The notes under the pieces were generated by a model. It had not been told where the DNA came from and did no database searches. It worked only from the letters and a program-made list of their open reading frames with translations. Shown here piece by piece: positions 1 to 9,867 of a DNA stretch of 29,889 bases (its first letter is position 1; every line of letters begins with the position of its first letter). The position numbers and the translations under genes are program-made. Where the stretch lies: contig LVLI01000335.1 of the NCBI GenBank assembly GCA_001687465.1, positions 1-29,889 on the forward strand, read 5' to 3'. The stretch comes from Halocafeteria seosinensis. Its lineage: Eukaryota; Sar; Bigyra; Bicosoecida.

Positions 1-980
1 TTTTGGGCCTGTGCATTGAAGCTACGCGCCCATGGTGAACAGTAGCGGAAACAACAGAAAACGGAGATTTTCGTCCTGTTTTTCGTTTCAAGAAACTACA
101 AGTAAAACAGCAAAAGTCTCTAGGATAATTTTGGCGCGCTAGTCTCGCCCGTCGGTGTAGTCGTGTATTGTTTTGGCGCGTCGCTTTCGCTATCTTCTGT
201 GAACCTACGGGTAGTGTCATTGGAACGGCGATGTGAGACAGGTGCTTAAAGCTGTCCCAGAACGTCCAAGGCTCCGATTTGTCATCCTCGTCCTGTAGTA
301 AAACCGACTTTTCCTCCGGGTTCTGTTTACCGTCGCATAGCATTCTTGGCCCAAGAAGCGGAATTCCTAGTTGGCGATACAACCAGGTAGATTCGAGCGC
401 AGCGGTAGTTTCACAGATACACGTACAACCAATGGTGTAGTGCGCACCGGACACCGTATTCGGTTCTCATGTGATACCAAAGACAGACAATGGCTATGGT
501 GGATAGCGTTCAGTCAAAGGCGTCTTGCGCTGTGTGGTACTTCTACGTCGCAAACGGCGTTTCGGAGACTACCGGTACTGTATGTACTCCTGGCCTCCAG
601 GATTCAGATCGAGGATTTACCAACTTCGCAAACCCTTCAACAGGCTTATGCTCCATGTTGCTGCGCATGAAAACCAATCACACAATAATTCATAATTAGT
701 TGTATACTGTGCAGTGTACAGTACAGTACAGTCCACGCTGATCACCGTGTGGGCGTTCGGTCCGGTCCGAAATTCGGACCGAATCATTCCAAACTACAAA
801 AAAAGTCGATACTGTAATCGTGCACGTGGAGATGAGATGTTAAAACCGTTGTCAGAAGAACTTAAATGATAAAATTAAAACAAGAAACTACTTATCGATT
901 ATGTTAGTGAATTGGACTAAAAAGTCAAACCTTTTTGTAATCACCATTAGCATGAATACTGTACATGTATTAGCTCCTTT
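1..980. other. Intergenic, no gene recognised
   Basis: Nothing here looks like a real gene. The short open frames at 371-699 overlap each other and resemble no family I know. A perfect hairpin lies at 763-781, with a 7-bp stem (CGGTCCG/CGGACCG) and loop AAATT. Several GTACA/TGTAC motifs cluster at 710-735. Confidence 0.5.
763..781. repeat. Perfect 7-bp stem hairpin
   Basis: The sequence CGGTCCG, loop AAATT, CGGACCG forms a perfect inverted repeat. A second copy of the left arm starts a few bases upstream (TTCGGTCCG at about 757-765), giving two alternative pairings. It is GC-rich inside an AT-richer stretch. It could be the end of a degraded transposon or a chance hairpin. No T-run follows it directly. 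Confidence 0.4.
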
Positions 981-1015
981 TTCATACACACACACAAATG
1001 TGACAGACAGCCCAA
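981..1015 (+). mobile_element. Fragment of the miniature-element left end
   Basis: This stretch carries a CA-rich leader, then ACAAATGTGACAGACAGCCCA. It closely matches the left flank and first bases of the copy at 2621-2660. It stops after about 12 bases of the element proper. It lies only 35 bases from an inverted complete copy at 1050-1137, so it is either a truncated copy or the trace of a rearrangement. Confidence 0.55.
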
Positions 1016-1049
1016 CTTAAAAAAAAGAGTAGGCAGGGGTTACCTGAGG

Positions 1050-1137
1050 ACAGCGGGCCCGTCGCTGCTTAACACGGGCGCATACCGCTACTCATTAAGA
1101 GGATGCGGTCAACTCCCCGGCCCGTGGGCTATCTGTC
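1050..1137 (-). mobile_element. hAT-like miniature element, 88 bp, with 8-bp target duplication
   Basis: This complete 88-bp copy is inverted relative to the other copies in the window. It is flanked by a perfect 8-bp direct repeat ACCTGAGG (1042-1049 and 1138-1145), read as a target-site duplication. On its own strand it begins GACAGATAGCCC and ends GGGCCCGCTGT. The ends form an imperfect 11-base terminal inverted repeat, ACAGnnnGCCC, with 8 of 11 matching. Inside are a CCTC/GAGG-type hairpin (imperfect here) and GCCCGT/ACGGGC. An 8-bp duplication with CAG...CTG ends is typical of hAT transposons. With no coding capacity it would be a non-autonomous MITE. Assignment to hAT is inference. Confidence 0.7.
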
Positions 1138-1238
1138 ACCTGAGGGGTGGAAAGTTTCGGGGGAAAAGACAGTTTGATCGGGGTGCTAGATAGCACTTGC
1201 AAGTTGCAGTTTATGGATTATGTTAGTATTGTTTGTCG

Positions 1239-2435
1239 ATGGTGTACGCCGAGCAAGGGCTAGCGGCACATACCGTTGAGGAACGGTACAGAAGGATTGG
1301 TGGCATACCGAGATACATATTTGAGAAGCCACATGCGATTGATGCAATAGTGGATGACGCTGTGAGGGGAGTATATCCACTGGACGTGATGAAAGACACT
1401 GGCGACCTTGGTTATGTAACTGTTGGCGAAAGGGAAGAAAAGGTGACGTTTAAGGCTGTACAATTTTGGCACCGCAAGGGAGATGACACGTATAGTTACG
1501 AATTTGGCAGAGCGAGGTATGCTTCTCAGGAAATTATGGACAGACTGTTGAACAACTGGGGTGCGATGGAGTGGCAGAGAGTCTTGGACGTTATCTTCAA
1601 GAGTGCAGGAAACGCTTATATTCGTGGGAGATATTTTGAGGGAGCTATGCACAAATTGATCCCGCAGCGCGCTTCTAAAGCCCCTCTTCGTGAATTTCCA
1701 AACGTTGTCAAGCTGGTTTACGGGGATGATGGATGGGAACAAAAGGCCAAGGAGTCAACTCTCTTTCTGCCAACAAGCAAGGAAGAAAAAATTTTCGGTA
1801 CTAAAATTGACAATGTAGTTGCAAAGGCGATTAATGTTCGCGAGAACGGGTTTGATGGTGTTTACGGCAAACCTACGATGAAGATCTTTGAAACAGTGGA
1901 TGCTATCCTTGTTACGAGTGCTATGGCAGGCAACGTGTTCCAGTTTCCACTTCTGCTTTTTCAATACACCGTTTCTAAACGTCATACGTTGAAGATGGCA
2001 GGAGTAAATAGTCTATGGAAGCAAGTGCGCCACCACTACAAAGTAGGTCGTGGATACCGGTATCCTCATTTCTACTTCATGGTCCCTCAATATCAATGCA
2101 TCTTCCTCCCTAATGCTCCGAAATACTCGAAGAAGGAAAAAAAGGAAGAGAAAACATTATTCAAGAAGATGACGTTCCACGTAGTTTTCGTTGACAGAGG
2201 TAAGCCTCCCAACGAGGAGTAACAGCAGCAGAAGTAATGAGCGTGTGTATCATGTACTTCGTATGTTTTGCTTTTCCTTGCAGATATGCTTACTCCAGAG
2301 TTTGAAGACCAGCCGCCGGGAGAAATCGACGAGAGTGACGAGTCAGCCGATGAAATGGGTGAAGGGACAGAATATGACACGGAAGAAGAGACGGATAGCG
2401 AATTGGATGAATCGGAAGATACAGATGATGAATAG
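1239..2435 (+). CDS. Crinkler/RHS-like protein, C-terminal part, two exons
   Basis: Predicted 370-residue protein from exons 1239-2199 and 2284-2435; the intron 2200-2283 has ends gtaagc and ttgcag and is phase 1. Motifs typical of Crinkler / retrotransposon-hot-spot proteins appear in family order: GGIPRYIFEKP near the start, RGRYFEGAMHKLI in the middle, FQYTVSKRHTLKMAGVNSLW, then HFYFMVP. Family members usually carry a P-loop NTPase followed by a nuclease-like region, and some are secreted effectors. Here the NTPase is absent: the first ATG comes just after an in-frame stop, and a miniature element lies 100 bases upstream. The gene therefore looks 5'-truncated, or lacks an upstream exon I cannot find. 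Splicing adds an unusual acidic tail of about 50 residues rich in D, E and S. Family call is good; whether the gene works is uncertain. Confidence 0.65.
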
Positions 2436-2620
2436 GAAGATGCGAATAAAGAGTCGGCGGAAGAGATGACTCTATAGTGCGCCCTGCACGCCGTGCATAA
2501 ACAATACTTCTACACCCTCCCGCATAAGCGGTTAGGCTTAGTCTCCCAAACCAACGCATACCTTTATATGACACGCTCTTACGTACTTCTGGTGCATGTC
2601 GGAGACCCCACTTGATACAG

Positions 2621-2735
2621 CATTCACGTACACACACAAATGTGACAGATAGCCCACCGGCCGGGAAGTTGACCACATCCTCTTAACGAGGAGCGGTAAG
2701 CGCCCGTGTTAAGCAGCGACGGGCCCGCTGTTCCT
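2621..2735 (+). mobile_element. Miniature element copy, tandem unit 1
   Basis: The 88-bp core runs from 2644 (GACAGATAGCCC) to 2731 (GGGCCCGCTGT). It is preceded by the CA-rich leader GCATTCACGTACACACACAA seen also near 981. No 8-bp target duplication is visible at the core edges. The leader motif GCATTCACGTA recurs at 2736-2746 in front of the next copy, so this copy and the next form a head-to-tail tandem pair. Confidence 0.6.
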
Positions 2736-3149
2736 GCATTCACGTATGTCCACGATAGACAAACACTTATTTGACAGATAGACCACCGGCAGGGCAGTTG
2801 ACCGCATCCTCTTAACGAGGAGCGGTATGCGCCCGTGTTAACCAGCGACGTGCCCGCTGTTCCTGCAGGAGATGCGAAACTTCCGCATGCTGATGACGGC
2901 GAAACTGTCAGTCACCGTGTCACGTTGATGCGCCACGACGTGAAGATGTTGGACCGGTCCCGGATGGGGTTCACCCCTCACACGGCTTAGCATAGCCTAC
3001 CATGTATGGCAGACACGTCTTCCGGTAGGAACAGTACCAATACACACCCCCTGCAGCCTTGCTGCCATGTGCCATGAGGGAACGCAACACTGGCTTTGCT
3101 AAGGAGGCATCGGGGGAGGCGCGCCATGCGTGCGCCAACGAAGTCAGGA
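2736..3149 (+). mobile_element. Miniature element copy, long form, tandem unit 2
   Basis: The 88-bp core is 2773-2860, with several substitutions against the other copies. Unlike the 88-bp form, homology to the polymerase-embedded copy resumes from CCTGCAG at 3050 through GTCAGGA at about 3149. The 188 bases 2869-3056 are absent from the polymerase copy. CCTGCAG occurs at both 2862-2868 and 3050-3056, so the shorter form can be derived by deletion between these 7-bp repeats, or this one by insertion. I see no protein-coding gene in it. Confidence 0.5.
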
Positions 3150-3953
3150 TTACTGACAAGGTTCAGTCCGGGAGCAGAACTGCCGCAGCGACGAAATGTA
3201 CTACAATCTGGGCTATGTTGACGAAACTGAGGTGGAAGGAACTCCTTGGGCGCCACGTCCCACGTCGGGTGGCTGCATGTCAACGGACACAACTGCTTCG
3301 TCTAGACCAACACTTACAGTAATCCTAACTGCGCTCCTGCAACCGGTCCTGGCCTGCTCGAGGCCAAAGAAGATGTGGCTTAGCGGCTACCCAGGTCCCG
3401 TGCTGCCCCCTTTCGGTGGTGAGTTGGTGAGTGGACGAGGATCCGCTCGTCGTGGAACCTGAAGTCGATAATCATCTACCGTGTGTGTAGCTCTAAGCGG
3501 CCAGTCTAAGCAAGAAAAACTATTTCCCATACAGTGTATAGGGTTGTTTGACGCGGTCTTAGCCAAGCGGCTACTAACCGCGCTAGTCGGCACTGCGACT
3601 CGGCAGTCGACTTTGAAGATACTAGACGGGTACAAAAAAGCAGGGTTTAGAAGCTACCTTGATGGTACAGTATTCGCCTACTTGCACACTATACATGTAC
3701 TTCCCGTGAGGCGATGTTCGGGACGACGTCGTTGAGTCATTATCCACGCGCGTTGTTCGAAGCTATGCTTGAACAGCTATTATGTAGCGTGTCTAACTAT
3801 GTAGTTCCCTCAGCCGCGATAAGTTGTGACAAGTTCAGCGTGTGGAAATTTGCAGAACGTGATTCACCCGATGCAAGCTGATTATCCTTCAGAAGTATTG
3901 CGCGTACACGAAAAGCCGTTGAAGACAGTAACCTGCGTATATCAGCCTAGTGT
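3150..3953. other. Intergenic, no gene recognised
   Basis: No gene is supported. A plus-strand open frame (about 3481-3735) reads smoothly but matches nothing I know. A nested stem-loop lies at 3552-3582 (outer CGCGGT/ACCGCG, inner TAGCC/GGCTA), followed by AGTCG/CGACT at 3585-3600. The part near 3953 should hold the 3' untranslated region of RTCB. Confidence 0.4.
3552..3582. repeat. Nested stem-loop
   Basis: Outer arms CGCGGT (3552-3557) and ACCGCG (3577-3582) enclose inner arms TAGCC and GGCTA around loop AAGC. A smaller hairpin AGTCG/CGACT follows at 3585-3600. Part of it resembles a tRNA A box (TAGCCAAGCGG), but no cloverleaf or convincing B box can be built. The role is unknown. Confidence 0.4.
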
Positions 3954-5890
3954 TTATCCTTTGATAACCGAGATGGGACGCATCTTAATGCACTTCTTGC
4001 TGATCCCAGCCTGATGGCATGTGTCAACAACTTGGTCAACGTCTTTATAGCTCTCGGGCGCTTCTTCCATGACAAGCTTCGGGGAGGCAACTCGAATACT
4101 AATTCCCTTTTCTTGCAAGTGTTCAAGAACCTCCTTGTAGTCCAAGGATCTTCTTGATTTCGCTCTTGAAGAGGCTCGCCCGGCCCCATGGCAAGTCGAG
4201 CCAAATGTTTCTTTCATACCTTTTTCAGTTCCAGTCAGAACGTAAGAGTTCGTACCCATTGTACCTCCGATTAAGACAGGTTGCCCGGTGAACTGGTAGT
4301 CTACGGGAATGAGCGGGTGCTGAGGTGGGAAGGCACGAGTGGACCCTTTCCGGTGTACGAGCAACTTGCGAGGCCTTCCATCAATCATGTGCTCCTCGAT
4401 CTTGGCAATATTGTGAGACACATCGTAAACTAGATGCTGCATCGCGCGTATTCGGGGATCATGCACGGTTGAGCAACAAGAGCTTACAGGCTAAAAAAAG
4501 AGAAGCTTACCATGTCCAAGTCATCCGGGCTGCTGTTAAACATTTTTGCAAACGCTTGCCGGGTCAAAAATGTCATCGTCGAGCGATTTAACCATGCGTA
4601 ATTGGCTGCTGCTGCCATACCGGCCAGATAATCCTGTCCTTCTTGACTGTTGATGCGTGAGCAGGCAAGCTGCCTGTCGTTGGTCTGGATTTTATCTCTA
4701 GCCATAGCAGTCTCCATCTTTTGTAGTGCATCTGTCGCTACTTGATGTCCCATCCCCCTGCTTCCACAGTGGAGCATGACGCAAACTTGACCTTCACGTT
4801 CTATTCCCATACGCGCCGCGGCATGCTTGTCGTATATTTCATCCACCACTTGGATCTCTGCGTAGTGATTCCCAGCTCCAAGAGTTCCCAACTGTGGCAG
4901 TCCTCTTTTCTTCGCTCGTTTCGACACCTGTGCGTGTAGTAGTTTACCTACGATCATCAGTATACATTCATCAGCAGATAAGTCAACGAACGAACCTTGC
5001 TCGGATCTGCGCTCAACATTCTCCCATACTCTTCGCAATGTTCCTTGTCTTCTGCCCATGCATAGCCGGCTCGAAGGGCCCAATCAATTCCCATCTCCTG
5101 CAAAGTGTGTAGAGCAAATAACCAGCTCTGCAAAGGTGTGGAATGCAATGTACCCTTACCAATCCAGCTTCCAAGTCTGCCGCGGTCATAGGGAGAATGC
5201 CTTTGGATCCCACTCCGACAGGAATATGATCAAACAGCGATTGGCTGAGTTCTTCCTTGACTGGAAGCACATCTTTCTCGTCCAAATTCGTGCGAATCAG
5301 CCGCACACCGCAGTTGATATCGAACCCCACACCACCTGCGCACCACCATCGAGGAATCCAAAATAAAAAAATAAAAATTTCAGACTGATTCCATTCCTGC
5401 CTACCTGGTGAGACCACTGCCTCAGGATCTTCCATATCGACTGCAGACGCGAAATAATGCGGTGATGGAGCATCATCATTATCATGCGAGTTACCTACAG
5501 GCTGCTACATTTCCAATGGCGAAGCCGTACCCAGAGTGCACGTCAGGGAGTCCGATCGATTTCTGCGGTCCATATTAGTACACACAATGAACCCTCCATT
5601 GTAAATGTACGTGCTATCAGCTACCATACATTGACGATGCCAGGGAGACTGGCAACATTACTGATTTGCTTCATGGCGGGCAGAAAGCCTCCCACATTCT
5701 TATGTCTCGAATACTGCTCTAGCTCCTCAAACATTAATGTACGCAGTTTGTCGTTGACGTAAAAGGTCCCCTCGACATTCATATTGGGGACGAAGCCCTT
5801 CTTGATCCGGAACTCGCAGGGGGACACTTGCTCCACATACTCGAGCTCCTGCTCGTAGGTACGCACCACGCTGTTCGTGTTAGTCGCCAT
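3954..5890 (-). CDS. RTCB: RNA-splicing ligase RtcB homologue (tRNA ligase catalytic subunit)
   Basis: RTCB joins tRNA exon halves, and in animals also XBP1 mRNA, through a GTP-activated 3'-phosphate. I place seven exons: 5890-5630, 5562-5499, 5440-5405, 5335-5160, 5097-4996, 4927-4511 and 4436-3954. They join in frame into 512 residues, close to the 505 of human RTCB. Introns are 58-75 bases. All have AG acceptors and GT donors, the weakest being gttcgt after exon 5. Visible conserved blocks include [98 protein letters not shown] and [15 protein letters not shown]. These include the metal- and guanylate-binding Cys, Asp, His and Lys positions. The start is MATNTNSVV because the alignable N-terminus begins there. 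It appears intact. Confidence 0.95.
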
Positions 5891-6283
5891 CGTTACTCTC
5901 AATGATCTAGAGTAGAGTGTGTACATTAATTATCGGACTCGGATGAGTCAACACTACCATGACAAACCAGTTCCGGCTGCAGCAACTACTACTGTACGCA
6001 TTGACTCCAGCAGGAGCTGGAACTTCAAGGATATGTCACACTGCAAGACTTCCAGACGGGAAGTCCCAGTGAGTGTAGCGACGTGCACAGCAAGCATTCA
6101 TACGCAATGGATTTGCGGCAAAGGCAAGGTGAGAAGGTTCGTGCCGTTTCGGCACTCTCAGTTGTGATGGCAATCTTCCAAGCCGAGTATCGGATGCTTG
6201 GATTGATTATTTACGGTGCTTAATGCCAACAACAAGGCGCACGCGTTTCCGATTCTCAATCCTGTGTTGAAGTCCATAGTGTC
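5891..6283. other. Intergenic between RTCB and the GT18 gene
   Basis: This is the upstream region of the minus-strand RTCB gene and the downstream region of the minus-strand glycosyltransferase gene. It should hold the RTCB promoter and 5' leader, but I see no clear TATA box or known regulatory site. Confidence 0.4.
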
Positions 6284-8125
6284 TTACGTGCATAGGTCTT
6301 GCTGCTCTATGAGGAGATAAACTCGTTCTAAGAACCCCATTGCAGAATACGAATACGGGACGTAACCCTCACAAGTCTGGAGAGATTTGCTAGAGTCAGT
6401 CTCCTCAAAGTAAAGTCGTTTCAGTTCCTTCATGGCCTGCCGAACTTCAGTAATGTTATTTGGGTCTACTGTGTACACCCATGGCTTCCCGACGTAGTTT
6501 TCAAGAAAAGGATGTTGGGAAGTCAGACCCAGCCGAGTAGGCTTCCCTTCCATGGCTGTGTGCGTCTCAGAGCTGGCAGGCGGATTATGTTTCACGTTTA
6601 GCACAGCCGTTCCATGCGTGACAGCTTCGATTCCGGAAGGACCGTTGAAAGGAGTACCCAGTCCCACCAATAATGCAGTATCTTCGTATAATTCATGAAT
6701 CCCCTGTGGACTCTGCAGTCCTTTGTTTCTCACAAAATTCGGGATGTTCCGAGCTTGACGTTCCTGTACTGTGCTTACCAAAGGGATATACTCATTGATA
6801 ACTTCTAGGTACTCTGTCATTCCTTCAAAGTATTTGTCACTCTTCGCCCAAATCAAACCTTGCCATGTACGTTTTCGTTCCTCGACCTCCTTGTGAGGGA
6901 CCGCATACCCTAGGAAACTATTTTCGGGTGCGAAGTCTGGAATGAACGTAAAATACTGCCTCAAGTCGAGGTTCAAGCAGCAGAACATGGTCGCTGGCTT
7001 TGGCGCAGGCGCCATATTGAATTCCTCCTGAGTTCCAAATGTATCCAATATCCGGAATTTACATCTCTGTGCAATGCCTGGAACATCCGCAGTAGTCCCT
7101 TGCTTCAGCCCCAGGTGGTAGGCCCCAGCATAGTCCGTTAGCACGAGATCATACTGTGCCCATCGCTCAGGAATCCAGAATCTCGTTTCGTCCTTTTCTC
7201 TGGCGACATGTACGTCATATCCGAGGAACACAAGAGCAGCGTACAGATCCGTCCATTGGACCAAACCTCCTTGGGGATTGCCTTGCAGGCCATCCATTTT
7301 GAAAATCAGAAACGTGCCTATAAACATCAGGATTCTCTTTCGACTACAGTCCGACGACTCTGTGGACGGTTGCGCAGTGAGAGGTGATAGTTTTGAGAAG
7401 GACCATTGCAAACCATCTCTTCTGCTCTTGTCTCGCAATTTCTTTACTCCATTTTTCCATCCGCTGTACATATTCCGAAACCTATCATACATGTACTTGA
7501 TCTCCTTGGGTGGCATTGGAAGTGTTTCCAGATTGCGATTATCACAGAAAGTAACATCGTCACCCACTTCCTGATACTCTGTTTCCGAAGGCTGCTTCGG
7601 AATGCCGAGTTTGCTAATAGAGCTAGTTGTGTGCGTGTCTCTTCGATACCTGGTAGTTTCATCCGATTGTCTCTGCGGCCATCGGGGGAATGTATTCTGC
7701 TTAAGCGAGGTGGTATCAGGCTTTGTCGCTCGCTGGAAGGAAGCACCAGTTCTCTTGAGTTTGCCATTCTTGCCAGACCATAGTTCGTCTTTCTGCGGAA
7801 GCGAACGCAGACGCTGCTGAACACTGGGTCCGGTCTCCTGACTGCGAGGTCGTGAACGAACGGGAGGCTCTGCCCTTCTATGCAATGCAGGTGCCTCAAC
7901 AGCGTCACCTCTCCTGTTCAGTTCACTCTCCGGCAGACTCGGTGGAGACGCAGAGATTCTAAACATGAGCAATAGTCCCAGTATGAAGCCAATCAGACAG
8001 GTGAATAGAGGAAAGACGGAAGGCATATGCACAGGCTTGATGCTGATCCTCTCGCAGATTCCATTGGTTTTATCAGCGAAACCAGAGGATCTCTTTCCAG
8101 GGAAAGCGCTATTTCGGGATCGCAT
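6284..8125 (-). CDS. GT18 glycosyltransferase, MGAT5-like (beta-1,6-GlcNAc-transferase V)
   Basis: Intronless frame of 613 residues with the layout of a type II Golgi enzyme: a basic cytosolic tail, a membrane anchor at about residues 36-55 (SVFPLFTCLIGFILGLLLMF), a long basic low-complexity stem to about residue 200, then a catalytic domain to the end. The C-terminal third carries the GT18 signature region, with FNGPSGIEAVTHGTAVLN, KHNPP, LTSQHPFLENYVGKPWVYTV and a final CEGYVPYSYSAMGFLERV...LIEQQDLC. This parallels human MGAT5 block for block. MGAT5 adds beta-1,6-GlcNAc to the alpha-1,6 mannose arm of N-glycans from UDP-GlcNAc. Family assignment is good; the exact acceptor is inference. Upstream ATGs were not considered because the reading frame closes before 8125. 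Confidence 0.85.
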   Translation of the reverse strand: MRSRNSAFPGKRSSGFADKTNGICERISIKPVHMPSVFPLFTCLIGFILGLLLMFRISASPPSLPESELNRRGDAVEAPALHRRAEPPVRSRPRSQETGPSVQQRLRSLPQKDELWSGKNGKLKRTGASFQRATKPDTTSLKQNTFPRWPQRQSDETTRYRRDTHTTSSISKLGIPKQPSETEYQEVGDDVTFCDNRNLETLPMPPKEIKYMYDRFRNMYSGWKNGVKKLRDKSRRDGLQWSFSKLSPLTAQPSTESSDCSRKRILMFIGTFLIFKMDGLQGNPQGGLVQWTDLYAALVFLGYDVHVAREKDETRFWIPERWAQYDLVLTDYAGAYHLGLKQGTTADVPGIAQRCKFRILDTFGTQEEFNMAPAPKPATMFCCLNLDLRQYFTFIPDFAPENSFLGYAVPHKEVEERKRTWQGLIWAKSDKYFEGMTEYLEVINEYIPLVSTVQERQARNIPNFVRNKGLQSPQGIHELYEDTALLVGLGTPFNGPSGIEAVTHGTAVLNVKHNPPASSETHTAMEGKPTRLGLTSQHPFLENYVGKPWVYTVDPNNITEVRQAMKELKRLYFEETDSSKSLQTCEGYVPYSYSAMGFLERVYLLIEQQDLCT

Positions 8126-9122
8126 TTACCCATGTACCACCTTCTTTTTTGACGTGGATGTACCCTCATGCATGCGGATGTGTACGTCGTCGAACCCAAA
8201 TGAAGCCGTAACCAAACTTTTTTTTTTTGCCGCAATGAACTGTCAATTTAATATCAAAGAGAGAAGGACAACAAATATCTCAAGCTGGCAAGGGGGCACT
8301 TCATTCCATTCGTCCAGCAAACTGGTGACTCAGGCTCCTTCTGCTGTGAGTACTGTAATCTTAGGGTAACAGATCCGGTCCTTTTGGTCGACTGCGCCTA
8401 CGCCGTCTGGTGCAAAGGAGTAATTTTTAACATGTTGCGCAAGTGGTTGCATTTAGTACTGCCCAATACAAACTGATATACAGCGTATGAGGAGGTACAA
8501 CTATAGTTGAAGTTGACGATATCAACTGGCCTGGAAGCAGTGCGTAGTACCTCTCAACACCTTCTTGCCACTCTTTATGTATCTATCCCAGGATATCCGT
8601 AGGACAAGTTGTACGCGTGGCCAAATATATCGTGTTTTGCCAATTTTTGTTTCTCTGACTTTGTGAACGTTGCGACTTCGGCCAAGTTCGATTGGCAAGT
8701 CAACAGGCCTCTGACTGTAGATTGCGTCCATAACGCAAGGACGGGTGAATCCAATCCGTATGTCAAACGGGACATATATGCTGTACTTCACTGGAGCCTA
8801 GGAATTAGATGATGGAAGCACAAGTTGCGCAGCTGGTGACCACAGCTGCGGAACTGGAACGTGACTGGTAGACATACAGTGTATGAGTCCCGGAATTAAA
8901 CAGTGTTCCAGTTTCTGTGCGCGTTCGACAGAGATTAATAGTTGGTGAGTAGTGTGCAGCGACAGTGAATTATCTAAGCCACATACACTTGATGAAGCTG
9001 AGCCTTCAAGTACGGAGAAGCTTCGCAGACTGTCTACTAGTGTCTAGTTCTGCTGCTACTGGATGGGTTGATACAAAAGAACTGAAAATTTATCAATACG
9101 AATTTCTAGTGAAGAAGTGGCT
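8126..9122. other. Divergent intergenic region
   Basis: About 1 kb separates the minus-strand GT18 gene from the plus-strand LAMTOR3 gene, so both promoters should lie here. A T-run occurs at about 8217-8228. TACAGTGTA-type words occur near 8478 (variant TACAGCGTA) and 8876. I see no convincing coding region; the overlapping open frames at 8522-8812 are on both strands and unrecognised. Confidence 0.4.
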
Positions 9123-9780
9123 ATGGAGGAAGATACCACGAATGGGGGAGACGGTCTCCTGGACTTTGGGGATGGATCCCATCGAGCTCTCACGACGAGT
9201 AGCAGTAGTTTCGGGGGAGACGATGCCGAAGGGATGCATCCCAGTTTATACAGAGCCCTACAGATGGTGATCGCGAGGATACCCGGTCTGCGTCTCATTA
9301 CAATAAGCAATGCGTTCGGACTGCCGGTCGTACGAGGTAGGTTTGGATGTCTTGAGGGCCATTATAGCACTGTCTGGAGGTAATCATGGTGCTTGCCCGT
9401 GCAGTATGTGGTCCCAAAGTGGCCCCCACAGCTGATGACAAACAATTAGAGTCTCTCTTTTCGACGGCCTTTGCTATGATAAACCCCAAAGTATGTTATG
9501 AAGCCTGTAATTATAAGGAAAAGTCCTCTCATATCTGTATATGGGGGACCTGCAGATGGATAAAATAGGCATGGGGAAGCTCAAGACGACGACAGCGTTT
9601 TATAATGATAAAGTTCTCTTTCAAATGAGTATGTACCCCTTGGTGGTGTCATTGATTGGAGAGCATGATGCGAACGTCGCCATCATGAGAGAAATGGCTC
9701 CACGGATTACGAAAATGCTGGAACCTCTACAGCTCAAGGCTGAAGAAGTGGAAGAGGAGGAGGAAGCAGGGCCTGAGTAA
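9123..9780 (+). CDS. LAMTOR3: LAMTOR3/MP1-like Ragulator subunit
   Basis: Three exons, 9123-9336, 9405-9490 and 9556-9780, join to 174 residues. Donors are gtaggt and gtatgt; acceptors are gtgcag and ctgcag. The core is roadblock/LC7-like and follows human LAMTOR3: PSLYRALQMVIARIPGLRLITISNAFGLPVVR, then LESLFSTAFAM, then KIGMGKLKTTTAFYNDKVLFQMSMYPLVVSLIGEHDANVAIM. LAMTOR3 pairs with LAMTOR2 in the Ragulator complex, which anchors Rag GTPases and MAPK/mTORC1 signalling on late endosomes. Compared with the usual 124 residues there is an extra Ser/Gly/Asp-rich N-terminus of about 37 residues and an acidic C-terminal tail (EEVEEEEEAGPE). The first in-frame ATG of the exon was used; the ATG at residue 38 would give a more standard N-terminus. 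Confidence 0.8.
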
Positions 9781-9867
9781 GCAGACGGGGAGGATAAATA
9801 ATGGGTAGTAATAGTGTTCGAAATGACGTGGACATTAGCTAGGGTGTATTCGTTTATCAACCAGTGG

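Noticed and set aside
371-699. Overlapping open frames near the left end
   Set aside because: Unrecognised, overlapping in two frames, and with no splice or family support.
3540-3620. tRNA or small structured RNA
   Set aside because: TAGCCAAGCGG resembles an A box and strong hairpins are present, but they do not form a cloverleaf and the B box is poor. Kept only as a stem-loop.
3481-3735. Plus-strand open frame with a smooth protein-like sequence
   Set aside because: No family resemblance, no context, and it spans the stem-loop region. Not enough for a gene call.
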